From Rhizobium sp. BK316 (GTDB lineage Bacteria; Pseudomonadota; Alphaproteobacteria; Rhizobiales; Rhizobiaceae): a DNA stretch of 64,000 bases. The stretch covers positions 496,001-560,000 of the forward strand of contig NZ_JACHZR010000004.1 in assembly GCF_014193695.1 (NCBI RefSeq). Reading direction: 5' to 3'. Positions within the stretch are counted from its first letter, which is position 1, and every line of letters starts with the position of its first letter. This document shows, piece by piece, positions 26,715 through 35,362 of the stretch. The notes below the pieces were generated by a model, which saw only the letters and a program-made list of their open reading frames with translations, did no database searches and was not told where the DNA came from. The position numbers were made by a program, and so were the translations under genes.

Positions 26715-27143
26715 ATGCGCACTTTCTTTGCAGTGCTGGTTCTGTGTGCCGTATCCGTGATGTCAGGCATGGTGGTTCATGCCGAAGATCCAGTGCAGAC
26801 GACACAGACGATGATCGAGGAGCAGATCAGGGCATTCCTCAAGGATGACGCCGATACGGCCTATTCCTTTGCGGCACCGGGTATCAAGGCGATGTATCCG
26901 GACAAGGACGTCTTCTTCGCCATGGTGAAGAAGAGTTACGAGCCAGTTTATCATCCCGGCAACTATGCCTTCGGGCGCAGCAGATCGATTGACGACGGCG
27001 CTGTCATCTACCAGGAAGTGCTGATCTCAGGCCGCGACGGCAAGGACTGGACAGCGGTCTATCAGGTCGCCCGCCAGCCCGACGGGAGCCTCAAGATCAA
27101 TGGCGTGCAGATCGTGCCGAACGCCGACAGCAAGGGCATTTGA
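26715..27143 (+). CDS. DUF4864 exported protein
   Basis: The 142-residue protein has a signal peptide (residues 1-23, ending VVHAED). The mature part (MIEEQIRAFLKDDADTAYSF, then AAPGIKAMYPD) matches the DUF4864 family, which has a small NTF2-like fold of unknown function. It is presumably periplasmic. The gene abuts tgt tail to tail, with one transcript ending where the other does and no terminator visible between them. Confidence 0.75.
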   Translation: MRTFFAVLVLCAVSVMSGMVVHAEDPVQTTQTMIEEQIRAFLKDDADTAYSFAAPGIKAMYPDKDVFFAMVKKSYEPVYHPGNYAFGRSRSIDDGAVIYQEVLISGRDGKDWTAVYQVARQPDGSLKINGVQIVPNADSKGI

Positions 27144-28274
27144 TCAGACGGGTTCGAGATCGCCCCTCGCCCATTCCTCGATCGTCTCGGCCATGAAATC
27201 GGCGAAACGGCCTTCGGCAATCGCCTTGCGGATACCCTGCATCAGTTCCTGATAGTAGTTCAGATTGTGCCAGGAGAGCAGCATGCCGCCGAGCGCTTCG
27301 TTGGCGCGGACGAGATGGTGGAGATAGGCGCGCGAATAATCACGAGTCGCCGGGCAGTTCGACTGTTCGTCGAGCGGGCGCATGTCCTCCGCATGGCGGG
27401 CGTTGCGGATATTGACCTTGCCGCGGCGGGTAAAGGCGAGACCGTGGCGGCCCGAACGGGTCGGCATCACGCAGTCGAACATGTCGATACCACGGGCAAC
27501 GGATTTCAGGATGTCATCGGGCGTGCCGACGCCCATCAGGTAGCGCGGCTTATCACCGGGCAGGACCGGAAGCGTCTCTTCGAGCATCTTCAGCATCACG
27601 TCCTGCGGCTCGCCGACGGCCAAGCCGCCGACCGCATAGCCCTTGAGGTCGAGCTTCGCCAGTTCTTCGGCCGAACGGACGCGCAAAGCCGGCACGTCAC
27701 CGCCCTGCACGATACCGAACATCGCCTTGCCCGGCTGGTTGCCGAAAGCGACCTTGCAGCGCTCGGCCCAGCGCAGCGACAGTTCCATGGCGCGCTCGAT
27801 CTCCTTGGGCTCGGCCGGCAGAGCCACGCATTCATCGAGCTGCATCTGGATATCCGAGCCGAGCAGCCCCTGGATTTCGATGGAGCGCTCCGGCGACATG
27901 TGATGCAGGCTGCCGTCGACATGCGACTTGAAGGTGACGCCCTGCTCGTCGAGCTTACGCAGACCAGATAGCGACATGACCTGAAAGCCGCCGGAATCCG
28001 TCAGGATCGGATGCTCCCAGCGGATAAGCTTGTGCAGGCCACCGAGGCGAGCGACACGCTCGGCCGTCGGGCGCAGCATCAGGTGGTAGGTATTGCCGAG
28101 AATGATGTCGGCGCCGGTCTCACGCACCTGGTCGAGATACATGGCCTTGACCGTGCCGACCGTGCCGACAGGCATGAAGGCCGGGGTGCGGATCGTGCCG
28201 CGCGGCATGGAAATCTCGCCGAGGCGTGCGCCACCATCGGTCTTCTTCAGGGTGAACTGGAAGTTCTCTGTCAT
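27144..28274 (-). CDS. tgt: queuine tRNA-ribosyltransferase with incomplete zinc site
   Basis: Tgt swaps guanine 34 of tRNAs with GUN anticodons for the queuine precursor preQ1. The protein (376 residues from ATG 28274) carries the general-base region LTD93SGGFQVMSL and nucleophile D267 in [12 protein letters not shown]. The zinc site, normally C-x-C-x2-C...H, reads S305-N-C307-P-A-T310 with H336 (SWHN), so two of three cysteines are replaced. The rest of the barrel is well conserved, so the enzyme is probably active. It overlaps queA by four bases and ends the operon coaD-ppi-ppi-queA-tgt. Confidence 0.93.
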   Translation of the reverse strand: MTENFQFTLKKTDGGARLGEISMPRGTIRTPAFMPVGTVGTVKAMYLDQVRETGADIILGNTYHLMLRPTAERVARLGGLHKLIRWEHPILTDSGGFQVMSLSGLRKLDEQGVTFKSHVDGSLHHMSPERSIEIQGLLGSDIQMQLDECVALPAEPKEIERAMELSLRWAERCKVAFGNQPGKAMFGIVQGGDVPALRVRSAEELAKLDLKGYAVGGLAVGEPQDVMLKMLEETLPVLPGDKPRYLMGVGTPDDILKSVARGIDMFDCVMPTRSGRHGLAFTRRGKVNIRNARHAEDMRPLDEQSNCPATRDYSRAYLHHLVRANEALGGMLLSWHNLNYYQELMQGIRKAIAEGRFADFMAETIEEWARGDLEPV

Positions 28275-29356
28275 TTGTCTTTCCGGAAAAGAAGGCTCGC
28301 GTCGCCGTAGGAGTAGAAGCGGTAGCCTGTCGAGATGGCATGTTCGTAGGCCGCGTGCATAGTCTCGAAGCCGGCGAAGGCCGAGACCAGCATGAAAAGC
28401 GTCGAACGCGGCAGGTGGAAGTTCGTCATGAGAATATCGACCGCCTTGAAGCGGTAGCCGGGCGTGATGAAGATGCCGGTGGCGCCTACCCAAGGCTGGA
28501 TCTCACCGCTCTCGTCGGCAGCACTTTCGATCAGCCGAAGCGAGGTCGTGCCGACGCAGATGATGCGCCCGCCCCGGTCCCGCACGGCATTCAGCCTCGC
28601 GGCGATCTCAGCGCTGACATAGCCGCTTTCAAGATGCATCTTGTGATCGTCGGTATCGTCAGCCTTGACCGGCAGGAAGGTGCCGGCACCGACATGCAGC
28701 GTCACGAAATGGCGTTCGATACCGGCCTTGTCGAGCACTTCGAACAGGCCGGGCGTGAAATGCAGTCCGGCGGTGGGGGCGGCGACGGCGCCCTCCTCCC
28801 GCGCATAGATGGTCTGGTAATCGACGCGGTCGCGTTCGTCCTCCGGACGCTTGGCGGCGATATAGGGCGGCAGCGGAATATGGCCGACGCTGGCAATCGC
28901 TTCGTCCAACACAGGGCCGGAGAGATCGAAGGCGAGCGTCACCTCACCCGCCTCGCCCTTTTCCTCGACGGTGGCATCGAGAGAGCCGATCATGCAGCTT
29001 TCGCCGCTGTGGCCGAAGGCAATACGGTCGCCCTCCTTGATGCGCTTGCCGGGCCTGGCGAAAGCCTTCCACTTGTTGGCGCCGATACGCATGTGGAGTG
29101 TAGCCGACACCTGCTGACCACCCGCACCCTCGCGATGGCGGATGCCTTCAAGCTGAGCCGGGATGACCTTGGTATCGTTGAAGACCAGTGCGTCGCCAGC
29201 CCGCAGGAAAGAAGGAAGGTCGAAGACGTGATGATCGGACAGCACCGTCTGGGCATTCGGATCGACCACGAGCAGGCGTGCGCTGTCGCGCGGGTCGGCA
29301 GGCCGCAGCGCAATGCGTTCATCTGGCAGGTCGAAATCGAAGAGGTCTACGCGCAT
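28271..29356 (-). CDS. queA: S-adenosylmethionine:tRNA ribosyltransferase-isomerase
   Basis: QueA transfers the ribose of S-adenosylmethionine to preQ1 in tRNA to form epoxyqueuosine, the step after Tgt. The protein (361 residues from ATG 29356) has the family segments [37 protein letters not shown] and [20 protein letters not shown] prefer ATG 29356 (M-R-V-D-L-F-D-F) over a start six codons upstream. Its stop overlaps the tgt start (ATGA), so the two queuosine genes are coupled. Confidence 0.95.
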   Translation of the reverse strand: MRVDLFDFDLPDERIALRPADPRDSARLLVVDPNAQTVLSDHHVFDLPSFLRAGDALVFNDTKVIPAQLEGIRHREGAGGQQVSATLHMRIGANKWKAFARPGKRIKEGDRIAFGHSGESCMIGSLDATVEEKGEAGEVTLAFDLSGPVLDEAIASVGHIPLPPYIAAKRPEDERDRVDYQTIYAREEGAVAAPTAGLHFTPGLFEVLDKAGIERHFVTLHVGAGTFLPVKADDTDDHKMHLESGYVSAEIAARLNAVRDRGGRIICVGTTSLRLIESAADESGEIQPWVGATGIFITPGYRFKAVDILMTNFHLPRSTLFMLVSAFAGFETMHAAYEHAISTGYRFYSYGDASLLFRKDK

Positions 29357-29428
29357 TGGGGCACTTCCAGGCAAAGCGAAACCCGCCCCGCGCTCTCGCG
29401 CAAGGGCGGGTTCCAGCAGAAATCACAA

Positions 29429-29938
29429 TCAGACGTCGGCGGCAACCCGCATGGAGACGATCGAATCCGGATCGGAGACGGGCTCGCCCTTCTTGATCTT
29501 GTCGATGTTGTCCATGCCTTCGATAACCTGACCCCAGACGGAATACTGCTTGTTCAGCCACGGAGCGTCGGTGAAGCAGATGAAGAACTGGGAGTTGGCC
29601 GAGTTCGGGCTCTGCGAACGAGCCATCGAGCAGGTGCCGCGAACATGCGGCGTTGCCGAGAATTCAGCCTTGAGATCGTCTTTCGAAGAACCACCCATGC
29701 CGGCGCGGCCCGGGTTGAAATTCTCGCCACCCTTCTTGCCGAACTGCACGTCACCCGTCTGCGCCATGAAATCGGCGATGACGCGGTGGAAGACGACGCC
29801 GTCATAGGCCTTCTCGCGGGCGAGTTCCTTGATGCGCTTCACATGCTCGGGCGCGACCTGCGGCAGAAGCTGGATGACAACCTTACCCTTGGTGGTTTCC
29901 AGAATGATGGTGTTTTCCGGATCTTTGATCTCGGCCAT
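29429..29938 (-). CDS. ppiB: cytoplasmic peptidyl-prolyl cis-trans isomerase (cyclophilin)
   Basis: This cyclophilin of 169 residues speeds proline isomerisation during folding. The active-site motif VVFHRVIADFMAQTGDVQFG contains the catalytic arginine, and ANSQFFICFTDAPWL forms the binding pocket. It has no signal peptide, unlike the next gene, so it acts in the cytoplasm. The two cyclophilin genes are adjacent and probably arose by duplication. Confidence 0.9.
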   Translation of the reverse strand: MAEIKDPENTIILETTKGKVVIQLLPQVAPEHVKRIKELAREKAYDGVVFHRVIADFMAQTGDVQFGKKGGENFNPGRAGMGGSSKDDLKAEFSATPHVRGTCSMARSQSPNSANSQFFICFTDAPWLNKQYSVWGQVIEGMDNIDKIKKGEPVSDPDSIVSMRVAADV

Positions 29939-29963
29939 TGTTGTTCTCCTTCTCGTCTTGAAC

Positions 29964-30536
29964 TTACTTCTTGCCCAGCGTAACCTTGATCATGCGGTCA
30001 GGATTGCTGACTTCGCCGTTCTGGCCTTCGCCCTTCTTGATCTTGTCGACGTTTTCCATGCCCGAAACAACCTTGCCGACGACCGTGTACTGACCGTTCA
30101 GGAAGGAACCGTCAGCAAACATGATGAAGAACTGCGAGTTGGCGGAATTCGGATCCTGCGCGCGCGCCATGCCAACCGTGCCGCGCACGAAGGGCGTCTT
30201 GGAGAATTCAGCCGGGAGATCGGGCAGATCGGAACCGCCGGTGCCAGCCTGGCTCGCATCAAAGTTCTTTTCCATATTGCCGTATTTCACATCGCCAGTC
30301 TGGGCCATGAAGCCGGGAATGACGCGGTGGAAGGCAACATTGTCATACTCGCCCTTCTTCACCAGCGCCTCGATCTGCGCAACATGCTTCGGCGCGACAT
30401 CGGGCATCAGTTGAATAACGACCGGGCCACTCTTCAGCTGGATGGTGATGTAGTGATCGGCAGCCTGCGCAAAAGCGTCACCTGCGAAGGAGGCGAGATA
30501 GAGCACGCCGGCAAATGCAAGATAGAAGAGTTTCAT
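29964..30536 (-). CDS. ppiA: periplasmic peptidyl-prolyl cis-trans isomerase (cyclophilin)
   Basis: The second cyclophilin (190 residues) has an N-terminal signal peptide ending near DAFAQA, so it acts in the periplasm. The core matches ppiB: VAFHRVIPGFMAQTGDVKYG and ANSQFFIMFADGSFL. It lies 25 bases upstream of ppiB and just downstream of coaD. Confidence 0.9.
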   Translation of the reverse strand: MKLFYLAFAGVLYLASFAGDAFAQAADHYITIQLKSGPVVIQLMPDVAPKHVAQIEALVKKGEYDNVAFHRVIPGFMAQTGDVKYGNMEKNFDASQAGTGGSDLPDLPAEFSKTPFVRGTVGMARAQDPNSANSQFFIMFADGSFLNGQYTVVGKVVSGMENVDKIKKGEGQNGEVSNPDRMIKVTLGKK

Positions 30537-30561
30537 GTGAGCTCCGTTGAGGCGATGCCGC

Positions 30562-31056
30562 CTAGGCTTTGCGCTTGGATTTCAGGGCTTGCAAGACGGC
30601 TGCCGGCACGAAGGCGCTGACATCGCCGCCCATGGCTGCGATCTGTCTTACCAATGTGGCGGTAATAGGCCGCGAGGCCGTGCCTGCCGGCAGAAAGATG
30701 GTCTGGATATCGGGCGCCATCTGCCGGTTCATGCCGGCCATCTGCATTTCATAATCAAGATCAGTGCCGTCGCGCAGGCCGCGGATCAGCAGGCTTGCGC
30801 GATGCGCGCGTGCGGCGTCGACGACGAGATTGTCGAAGGAAACGACGTCGATATGCGCGCTCTTTTCCGGCAAGACCTCGGCCAGCGACGCACGGATTAG
30901 CGCGGCCTTTTCCTCAAAGGAGAAGAGCGGGGTCTTGCCGGGGTGAATGCCGATCGCAACGATCACTTTCTCGGCGACGTTCAGCGCCTGCACCAGCACA
31001 TCAACGTGTCCGTTGGTGATCGGGTCGAAGGACCCCGGATAGAAAGCTGTCGTCAT
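30562..31056 (-). CDS. coaD: phosphopantetheine adenylyltransferase
   Basis: CoaD makes dephospho-CoA from 4'-phosphopantetheine and ATP, the fourth step of coenzyme A synthesis. The 164-residue protein shows the nucleotidyltransferase T-x-G-H motif in [16 protein letters not shown] and the conserved [15 protein letters not shown]. It is the first gene of the minus-strand run ending in tgt, a conserved rhizobial order. Confidence 0.95.
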   Translation of the reverse strand: MTTAFYPGSFDPITNGHVDVLVQALNVAEKVIVAIGIHPGKTPLFSFEEKAALIRASLAEVLPEKSAHIDVVSFDNLVVDAARAHRASLLIRGLRDGTDLDYEMQMAGMNRQMAPDIQTIFLPAGTASRPITATLVRQIAAMGGDVSAFVPAAVLQALKSKRKA

Positions 31057-31136
31057 CTGGCCCGGCCGTTTGTTTCACGCCTTTTGTCATGGAAGCCCGT
31101 TTCTCGCAAGTCATTTAGCCATGCCGCCTGGCGCGG

Positions 31137-31166
31137 CTGAACGATGAATGAACGGGGCGTTCAAGG
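31137..31166 (+). promoter_or_regulatory. 11-bp-phased TGAAC repeat, copy 1
   Basis: TGAAC begins at 31138 and again at 31149, exactly 11 bases apart, followed by an inverted GTTCA at 31159. Direct repeats of this period are typical of OmpR/PhoB-type response-regulator sites. It lies about 90 bases before the first small membrane-protein ATG. Confidence 0.45.
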
Positions 31167-31252
31167 CCCGCTCAGATGCGATCTGTTTTACTCAGACCAT
31201 CAACGCAGACGCTGCCGGTCCAGGTAGCGTTATCCCCGGAAAGACCTTGATC

Positions 31253-31420
31253 ATGCTGATCATCCTTATTGCAATAGCCGTTATTTTCTCGCTGCTTGCG
31301 GAGCTTTTCTACGGTTATGTCGCTGATCGGCGCCAGCTTTGGGTACGACCGGAAGTCAACGAACATGCGGCCATTATGCGCCAGCTTGGCCGCATGCATT
31401 CTAATCGATTTGAATTCTGA
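31253..31420 (+). CDS. small single-helix membrane protein
   Basis: From ATG 31253 the 55-residue product begins with one hydrophobic helix (LIILIAIAVIFSLLAELFYG) and ends in a basic cytoplasmic-looking tail (YVADRRQLWVRPEVNEH). I do not recognise a family. A longer in-frame version from 31148 would add an unconvincing N terminus. It is the first of three tiny membrane-protein genes in a row. Confidence 0.45.
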   Translation: MLIILIAIAVIFSLLAELFYGYVADRRQLWVRPEVNEHAAIMRQLGRMHSNRFEF

Positions 31421-31446
31421 ACGGTAGATGAACAGGGCATTCAAGG
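31417..31446 (+). promoter_or_regulatory. 11-bp-phased TGAAC repeat, copy 2
   Basis: TGAAC begins at 31418 and 31429, followed by ATTCA at 31439. The surrounding bases (GAACaGGGCaTTCAAGG) match copy 1 closely, including sequence outside the TGAAC cores. It overlaps the stop of the first small gene and lies about 115 bases before the next. Confidence 0.45.
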
Positions 31447-31560
31447 TCGCTTCAGAACACGGTTGGTAAACACCCCGTCAACATCCGGCGGGAACCATTT
31501 TAAGACGGATGCGTTCACTTGATCGACACATATGAGATGCGGAAGCGCGGCAGGAAGGGA

Positions 31561-31728
31561 ATGAACATGCCTGGTAAGATCACCATGATTAACGTGCTTT
31601 GGATGGCAATGATTACAGGCATGCTGACTGCTACAGTCGCTCTCTATGACAACCAGAAGATCGATACTTCCAAGGTATACGGCCCCTACGCTTCGGCTCG
31701 CTCCGTAAGCGTTCTTGGCCAGTACTGA
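31561..31728 (+). CDS. small single-helix membrane protein
   Basis: The 55-residue product (M-N-M-P-G-K-I-T-M...) has one hydrophobic helix (MINVLWMAMITGMLTATVAL) then a polar tail ending SVLGQY. A strong ribosome site (AGGAAGGGA) immediately precedes ATG 31561, which decides this start over one 14 codons upstream. The family is not recognised. Confidence 0.55.
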   Translation: MNMPGKITMINVLWMAMITGMLTATVALYDNQKIDTSKVYGPYASARSVSVLGQY

Positions 31729-31767
31729 GGGGCTTGAACGCAACTCTCCACAGAAAGGAACGCCACC

Positions 31768-31902
31768 ATGTTCACGATCCTGACAGTCCTCACAGCACTC
31801 ATCAGCATCATGTTCATCGTGTCCGTGACTTCGACGATTTCCGCGCTGCGCCGTGAGAGCAAGGAAGGGAAGTCGCTGAAAGAGAAGCACAGCGCCTTCT
31901 AA
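31768..31902 (+). CDS. very small membrane protein (44 residues)
   Basis: An ATG at 31768 with ribosome site AGAAAGGAA opens a 44-residue frame. One hydrophobic helix (ILTVLTALISIMFIVSV) is followed by a lysine-rich tail (RRESKEGKSLKEKHSAF). It starts 39 bases after the previous small gene and is followed by a terminator, which supports a shared transcript. Confidence 0.5.
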   Translation: MFTILTVLTALISIMFIVSVTSTISALRRESKEGKSLKEKHSAF

Positions 31903-31932
31903 AGCCGCTTCCGCAGCGGAAAACAGCAATAC

Positions 31933-31960
31933 AAGCCGGATGTTCTGCATCCGGCTTTTT
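31933..31960 (+). terminator. intrinsic terminator after the small membrane-protein genes
   Basis: AAGCCGGATG and CATCCGGCTT form a 10-base-pair stem around a five-base loop, followed by TTT. It lies 30 bases after the 44-residue gene and marks the end of this plus-strand transcript. Confidence 0.8.
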
Positions 31961-32265
31961 CATGTCGACGATGCAGGCCGCAGCGCCAGGCAGCCGCTTT
32001 TTCGCAGCGGCAGGACAAGAAGCGCACCTCTGCCATAAAGCGCACGCACATAGTCGCTGCGTTCACTCGTGACGACGGCAAAGCCCCTGCCCCATCGCAG
32101 GATGGAGACACCGTCGGGCAATGCGTCAGGTTCAATGCTGCCGGCCGGAAAGACCATGGCTGCTGGCGCCGCGCCTGTTGCGGCAAAGACGACGGCAAAC
32201 AGTGCGAAGACTGCGGCAATGACCGCAATCGCAGTGCCTGTCCTGCGTGCCAAGCGTCTTATCAA
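31960..32265 (-). CDS. small hypothetical protein with an N-terminal helix
   Basis: The 101-residue frame begins with a basic stretch and a hydrophobic segment (AIAVIAAVFALFAVVFAA), either a signal peptide or an anchor, then a globular part (SILRWGRGFAVVTSERSDYV). The only suitable start is TTG at 32265. It lies 20 bases behind the 356-residue gene and seems to be the last member of that run. No family is recognised. Confidence 0.45.
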   Translation of the reverse strand: MIRRLARRTGTAIAVIAAVFALFAVVFAATGAAPAAMVFPAGSIEPDALPDGVSILRWGRGFAVVTSERSDYVRALYGRGALLVLPLRKSGCLALRPASST

Positions 32266-32285
32266 AGAGCCACCCGTTCGATGCT

Positions 32286-33356
32286 TCAGAAATCGAATAT
32301 ATGCTCAAGGCCGGGATCAGCAATCGGCCGGTCTTTAAGCAACGCGGCAAGATCAGCCACCTTGACGGACAAAAGCACACGGTCGCTGTCAAAACCTGAT
32401 CGCGGAAGCCGCGTGATTACCTCACCGGGCAGATTGCCCTGCTCCGTACCTCGGGGCATGGTCAGCGACACCATGATCTCGTCATTGCCGGCAATCTCGC
32501 GGATTGTACCGCCCGCCTCGGCGATCTCGGCGAGGATATGGGTGAAGCGGTCGTAGCGCGGCGTCTCGATCAGCACGCCATCGGTACTTTCCGCAATTAC
32601 CGATACATCGGGAATTGCCGAAAGCGCGGTGGCAGGCAGACCTGATATGACCGAGCGGATGGTCAGCTTCGCCTCGCCGGTTGCGGCGACAGCGCTGGCG
32701 ATCACGCCGGCATAGGCGATCTTGGCGCGCCATTCGCCGCCGAGCGCCAGACGGCGTTCCCAGCCGCGCAGCGGCTCTTCCACCGGTGCAGCCCAGAGCC
32801 TGTCGATCCAGGGCTGGAAGGGGTATTTGTACCATGGAGTCTGGCGCAGGAAGGCAGCGTAATCGATCGCCATATCGCGGGCGACGAGATCCTGCGGCGT
32901 CTTTTCGCTGCCGCGCCATAGCGCAAAAACCCGGCCGATCGTTTCCTCATAGGCCGCTTTCAAGCCCATTTCGAGCGTGAAGCTGACGCCGATGGTGGCG
33001 ATCATCATTCGGGTTTCGCGATCGGCGCCGCCATGGCGATCGGCGATGCGGGTCAGCGCGCAGTCGGCCGCCCAGAAATCCTTCACGCTGGAAAAATAGC
33101 CGAAGCGATATTCGTCGCCAGTTTTCAGAGCCTCGGCGAGCCCGTCATAGGCGTAGACGATATGCCACTCTGGATAGGTCAGATAAGTATTAGCCTCGTG
33201 CCGACGGAATTCCGGATCCGATATCAGCGTGTAACGATCGGTTTCCGGAACGGCATGGCAGAAGGTCTCGACATAGGCAACCGGGCTGAGCAGCAGCAGG
33301 ATCGCAACAACGAGCGCCGCGAGGATCCAGCCGATAATCTTCAGGAGGCGCCGCAT
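32286..33356 (-). CDS. hypothetical membrane-anchored protein
   Basis: From ATG 33356 the 356-residue protein has one N-terminal helix (LLKIIGWILAALVVAILLLL, about residues 4-25) and a large soluble part rich in aromatic residues (YLTYPEWHIVYAYDGLAEAL). I do not recognise the family. Its ATG overlaps the preceding stop by one base (TGATG), so it is coupled to the small membrane protein before it. The frame extends further upstream, but those residues belong to that gene in another frame. Confidence 0.6.
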   Translation of the reverse strand: MRRLLKIIGWILAALVVAILLLLSPVAYVETFCHAVPETDRYTLISDPEFRRHEANTYLTYPEWHIVYAYDGLAEALKTGDEYRFGYFSSVKDFWAADCALTRIADRHGGADRETRMMIATIGVSFTLEMGLKAAYEETIGRVFALWRGSEKTPQDLVARDMAIDYAAFLRQTPWYKYPFQPWIDRLWAAPVEEPLRGWERRLALGGEWRAKIAYAGVIASAVAATGEAKLTIRSVISGLPATALSAIPDVSVIAESTDGVLIETPRYDRFTHILAEIAEAGGTIREIAGNDEIMVSLTMPRGTEQGNLPGEVITRLPRSGFDSDRVLLSVKVADLAALLKDRPIADPGLEHIFDF

Positions 33357-33763
33357 CACGGGGCCTCGCGACGGAAGATGTAGCTGGACGCAATCCCCAT
33401 TCCGCCAAGGAAGAGATGCGGCAGATTGGCAAGGATCCTGAACGTAAAGGGAAGATCCTGAATGCCGTAATTGACGATGCCGAGATCGAGATAACCCGAC
33501 CCGGTGATCAGCCCAAGCAGACCATCGCTGAAATAGAGCAGGCCGAAATAGAAAAGGAAGTTTCGTGACGCACGAGCCGACAGGAAGGCAGCGATGCCTG
33601 CCCAGGCAGCCGAGGCCAGATGCAGGCTGTCGTCGTAGATATCGAGGGCGAAAATGCCAAAGGCGCGCCCCTGCGCATCCGTCAGTCCCGGAATGTAATT
33701 CAACGCGGCCGCAAAAAGCAGAGCCACGGTATAAAGCGCAGCAATCAGCCGAAGCCTGGACAT
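33356..33763 (-). CDS. hypothetical multi-pass membrane protein
   Basis: The 135-residue product has about four hydrophobic helices (for example LIAALYTVALLFAAALNYI and LFYFGLLYFSDGLLGLI). The start at ATG 33763 is set by a good ribosome site (AGGAGGATTTGC). It lies ten bases after the FAD oxidoreductase stop. The order suggests it serves as a membrane partner for one or both neighbours, but no electron-carrier motif is visible. Confidence 0.55.
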   Translation of the reverse strand: MSRLRLIAALYTVALLFAAALNYIPGLTDAQGRAFGIFALDIYDDSLHLASAAWAGIAAFLSARASRNFLFYFGLLYFSDGLLGLITGSGYLDLGIVNYGIQDLPFTFRILANLPHLFLGGMGIASSYIFRREAP

Positions 33764-33773
33764 GCAAATCCTC

Positions 33774-35267
33774 CTAAAGGCTTCCGAGATAGCGATCCCA
33801 GAAATGATTGCGGAAGGTAAGGCGGGGATCGAGCCGACGCTTGGCCGCCGCAAATTCCTCAGCGCGAGGATAGGCGCGGGTAAACTGATCCAGCCGGGCA
33901 TGCGGGCGATACGGCAGATAATAGCTGCCGCCGATTGCGAGCACGCGCTCGATCAGCGCTTCCGTCATACGCCGCATGTCGGCCTCGCCCCTCACCGTCT
34001 TTTCCTGCGAGAAGAGCATGACCGCGGCAATGCGAGGCTCCGTGGCGTAAGCCAATACGCTGTCGCGGTCGGTATGGACATAACGCAGCGTGATGTTGAG
34101 GAGCTGCTGGTAGGAGGCGGGAATAACATCCTGGCAGGCTGCAACGAAATCGGCGAAGCGCGAGGGTGAGACGAAATATTCGTGCAGGATATCCGTTCGG
34201 GACGGATCACGGTCATCGAGGGTGATGACGGGTTCGTTCATCAGACTGTTGCGCGTAGCCTGGCCGGCGAGCGACGGATTGACAACGGCCTCGGTCCACC
34301 AGCGGAAATGCCTGGCCGTGTCGGAACCGAGCTGCGCCCGGAAGATTTCGCGCGAGACGTGACTGACGAAACCGGAGCCGGAGGCGGGCGGTATCTTCGT
34401 CTGGTCCGGCGCAGCCCGGTAGGTGATCAGCAGCGCATCTTCAAAGAAACGATCGAGCGAAATATCCATGCGGCCATAGGCCATGTTGATCGCGCTGTCG
34501 CCTGCGAGCACCTCGGCAAAGCGCCGGCCGAGATCTTCGCCTGCCAGATGCTCGAAGGTCGGCTGCAATAGCACGTTCGGCACCATGTCGAGCTCAAGTT
34601 CGGTGATGACGCCGAAAAGCCCGTATCCACCCATGGCGTGATTGAAAAGCTCGGTATTTTCCGTGCGCGAGCAGGTCAAAAGGTTGCCGTCCGCCGTCAT
34701 CAGCCTGATGGAACGGACGGTGCTGCCGCAGGCGCTGAAAGGAACCGGCCAGCCATGCGCATTGACCGAAAAGGTGCTGGCGACGCCGAAATCGTTGTTG
34801 GACTGCATGACGGCGGGCGAAAAGCCGATCGCATCGAGCTTGGAAATGATCGTCGACCAGCGAGTGCCGGCGGCGACACGGTAGGTCCTGGCTGCCGTAT
34901 CCGCCTCCAGCCAGTCCTGATCGAGCGTCAGCGTCGTGCCATTTTCGGCAAGGCTCTGACCGCCCATCGAATGGCGCGCGGCGCTGGCGATGAAGGGCCT
35001 GTTTGCCTTGACGGCTTCAACGAGCGCCGTACGCAACTGGCCGATCATGGCATCCTGCGGCGGCTCCTTGACGGTCAGATGGGCCGCAACCCGGGTCGGC
35101 GTCAGCTCTCCGGCATCATTGAGAATGGTCGAGCCGTCTTCAACGGGAAGCTCTGCTGGAAAGGCTGGTCCGGGATCGCTTTGCGGCTGAAGCAGGAAAC
35201 GTCCCGCCGCGACACCTGCTGCTGCCGAAATGCCGGCCAGCACCCCTCGCCTTGTCCACCTGCCCAC
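33774..35267 (-). CDS. FAD-binding oxidoreductase with Tat-type signal
   Basis: The 497-residue protein belongs to the vanillyl-alcohol-oxidase-type flavoproteins that include aldonolactone oxidases. A twin-arginine leader (WTRRGVLAGISAAAGVAAG) suggests folded export with FAD bound. The FAD domain is visible as ASAARHSMGGQSL and GVASTFSVNAHGWPVPFSAC. The C terminus RLDPRLTFRNHFWDRYL resembles the end of aldonolactone oxidases. No histidine for covalent FAD is obvious. The start is GTG with ribosome site AGGGGGG. It leads a four-gene run (to 31960) with unknown membrane proteins, which may share its electron acceptor. The substrate is unknown. Confidence 0.75.
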   Translation of the reverse strand: MGRWTRRGVLAGISAAAGVAAGRFLLQPQSDPGPAFPAELPVEDGSTILNDAGELTPTRVAAHLTVKEPPQDAMIGQLRTALVEAVKANRPFIASAARHSMGGQSLAENGTTLTLDQDWLEADTAARTYRVAAGTRWSTIISKLDAIGFSPAVMQSNNDFGVASTFSVNAHGWPVPFSACGSTVRSIRLMTADGNLLTCSRTENTELFNHAMGGYGLFGVITELELDMVPNVLLQPTFEHLAGEDLGRRFAEVLAGDSAINMAYGRMDISLDRFFEDALLITYRAAPDQTKIPPASGSGFVSHVSREIFRAQLGSDTARHFRWWTEAVVNPSLAGQATRNSLMNEPVITLDDRDPSRTDILHEYFVSPSRFADFVAACQDVIPASYQQLLNITLRYVHTDRDSVLAYATEPRIAAVMLFSQEKTVRGEADMRRMTEALIERVLAIGGSYYLPYRPHARLDQFTRAYPRAEEFAAAKRRLDPRLTFRNHFWDRYLGSL

Positions 35268-35311
35268 AGCATTCCCCCCTCGGATGAATCGGCAAGTCCT
35301 TCATAGCGCAA

Positions 35312-35341
35312 TAAAAAACCGGGCGGCAGGGGCCGCCCGGT
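35312..35341 (-). terminator. intrinsic terminator of gyrA
   Basis: On the minus strand ACCGGGCGGC and GCCGCCCGGT form a perfect 10-base-pair stem with a CCCT loop, followed by TTTTTT. It lies about 20 bases after the gyrA stop. Confidence 0.9.
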
Positions 35342-35362
35342 CTGCAACGAGAAAGTGGTGAA

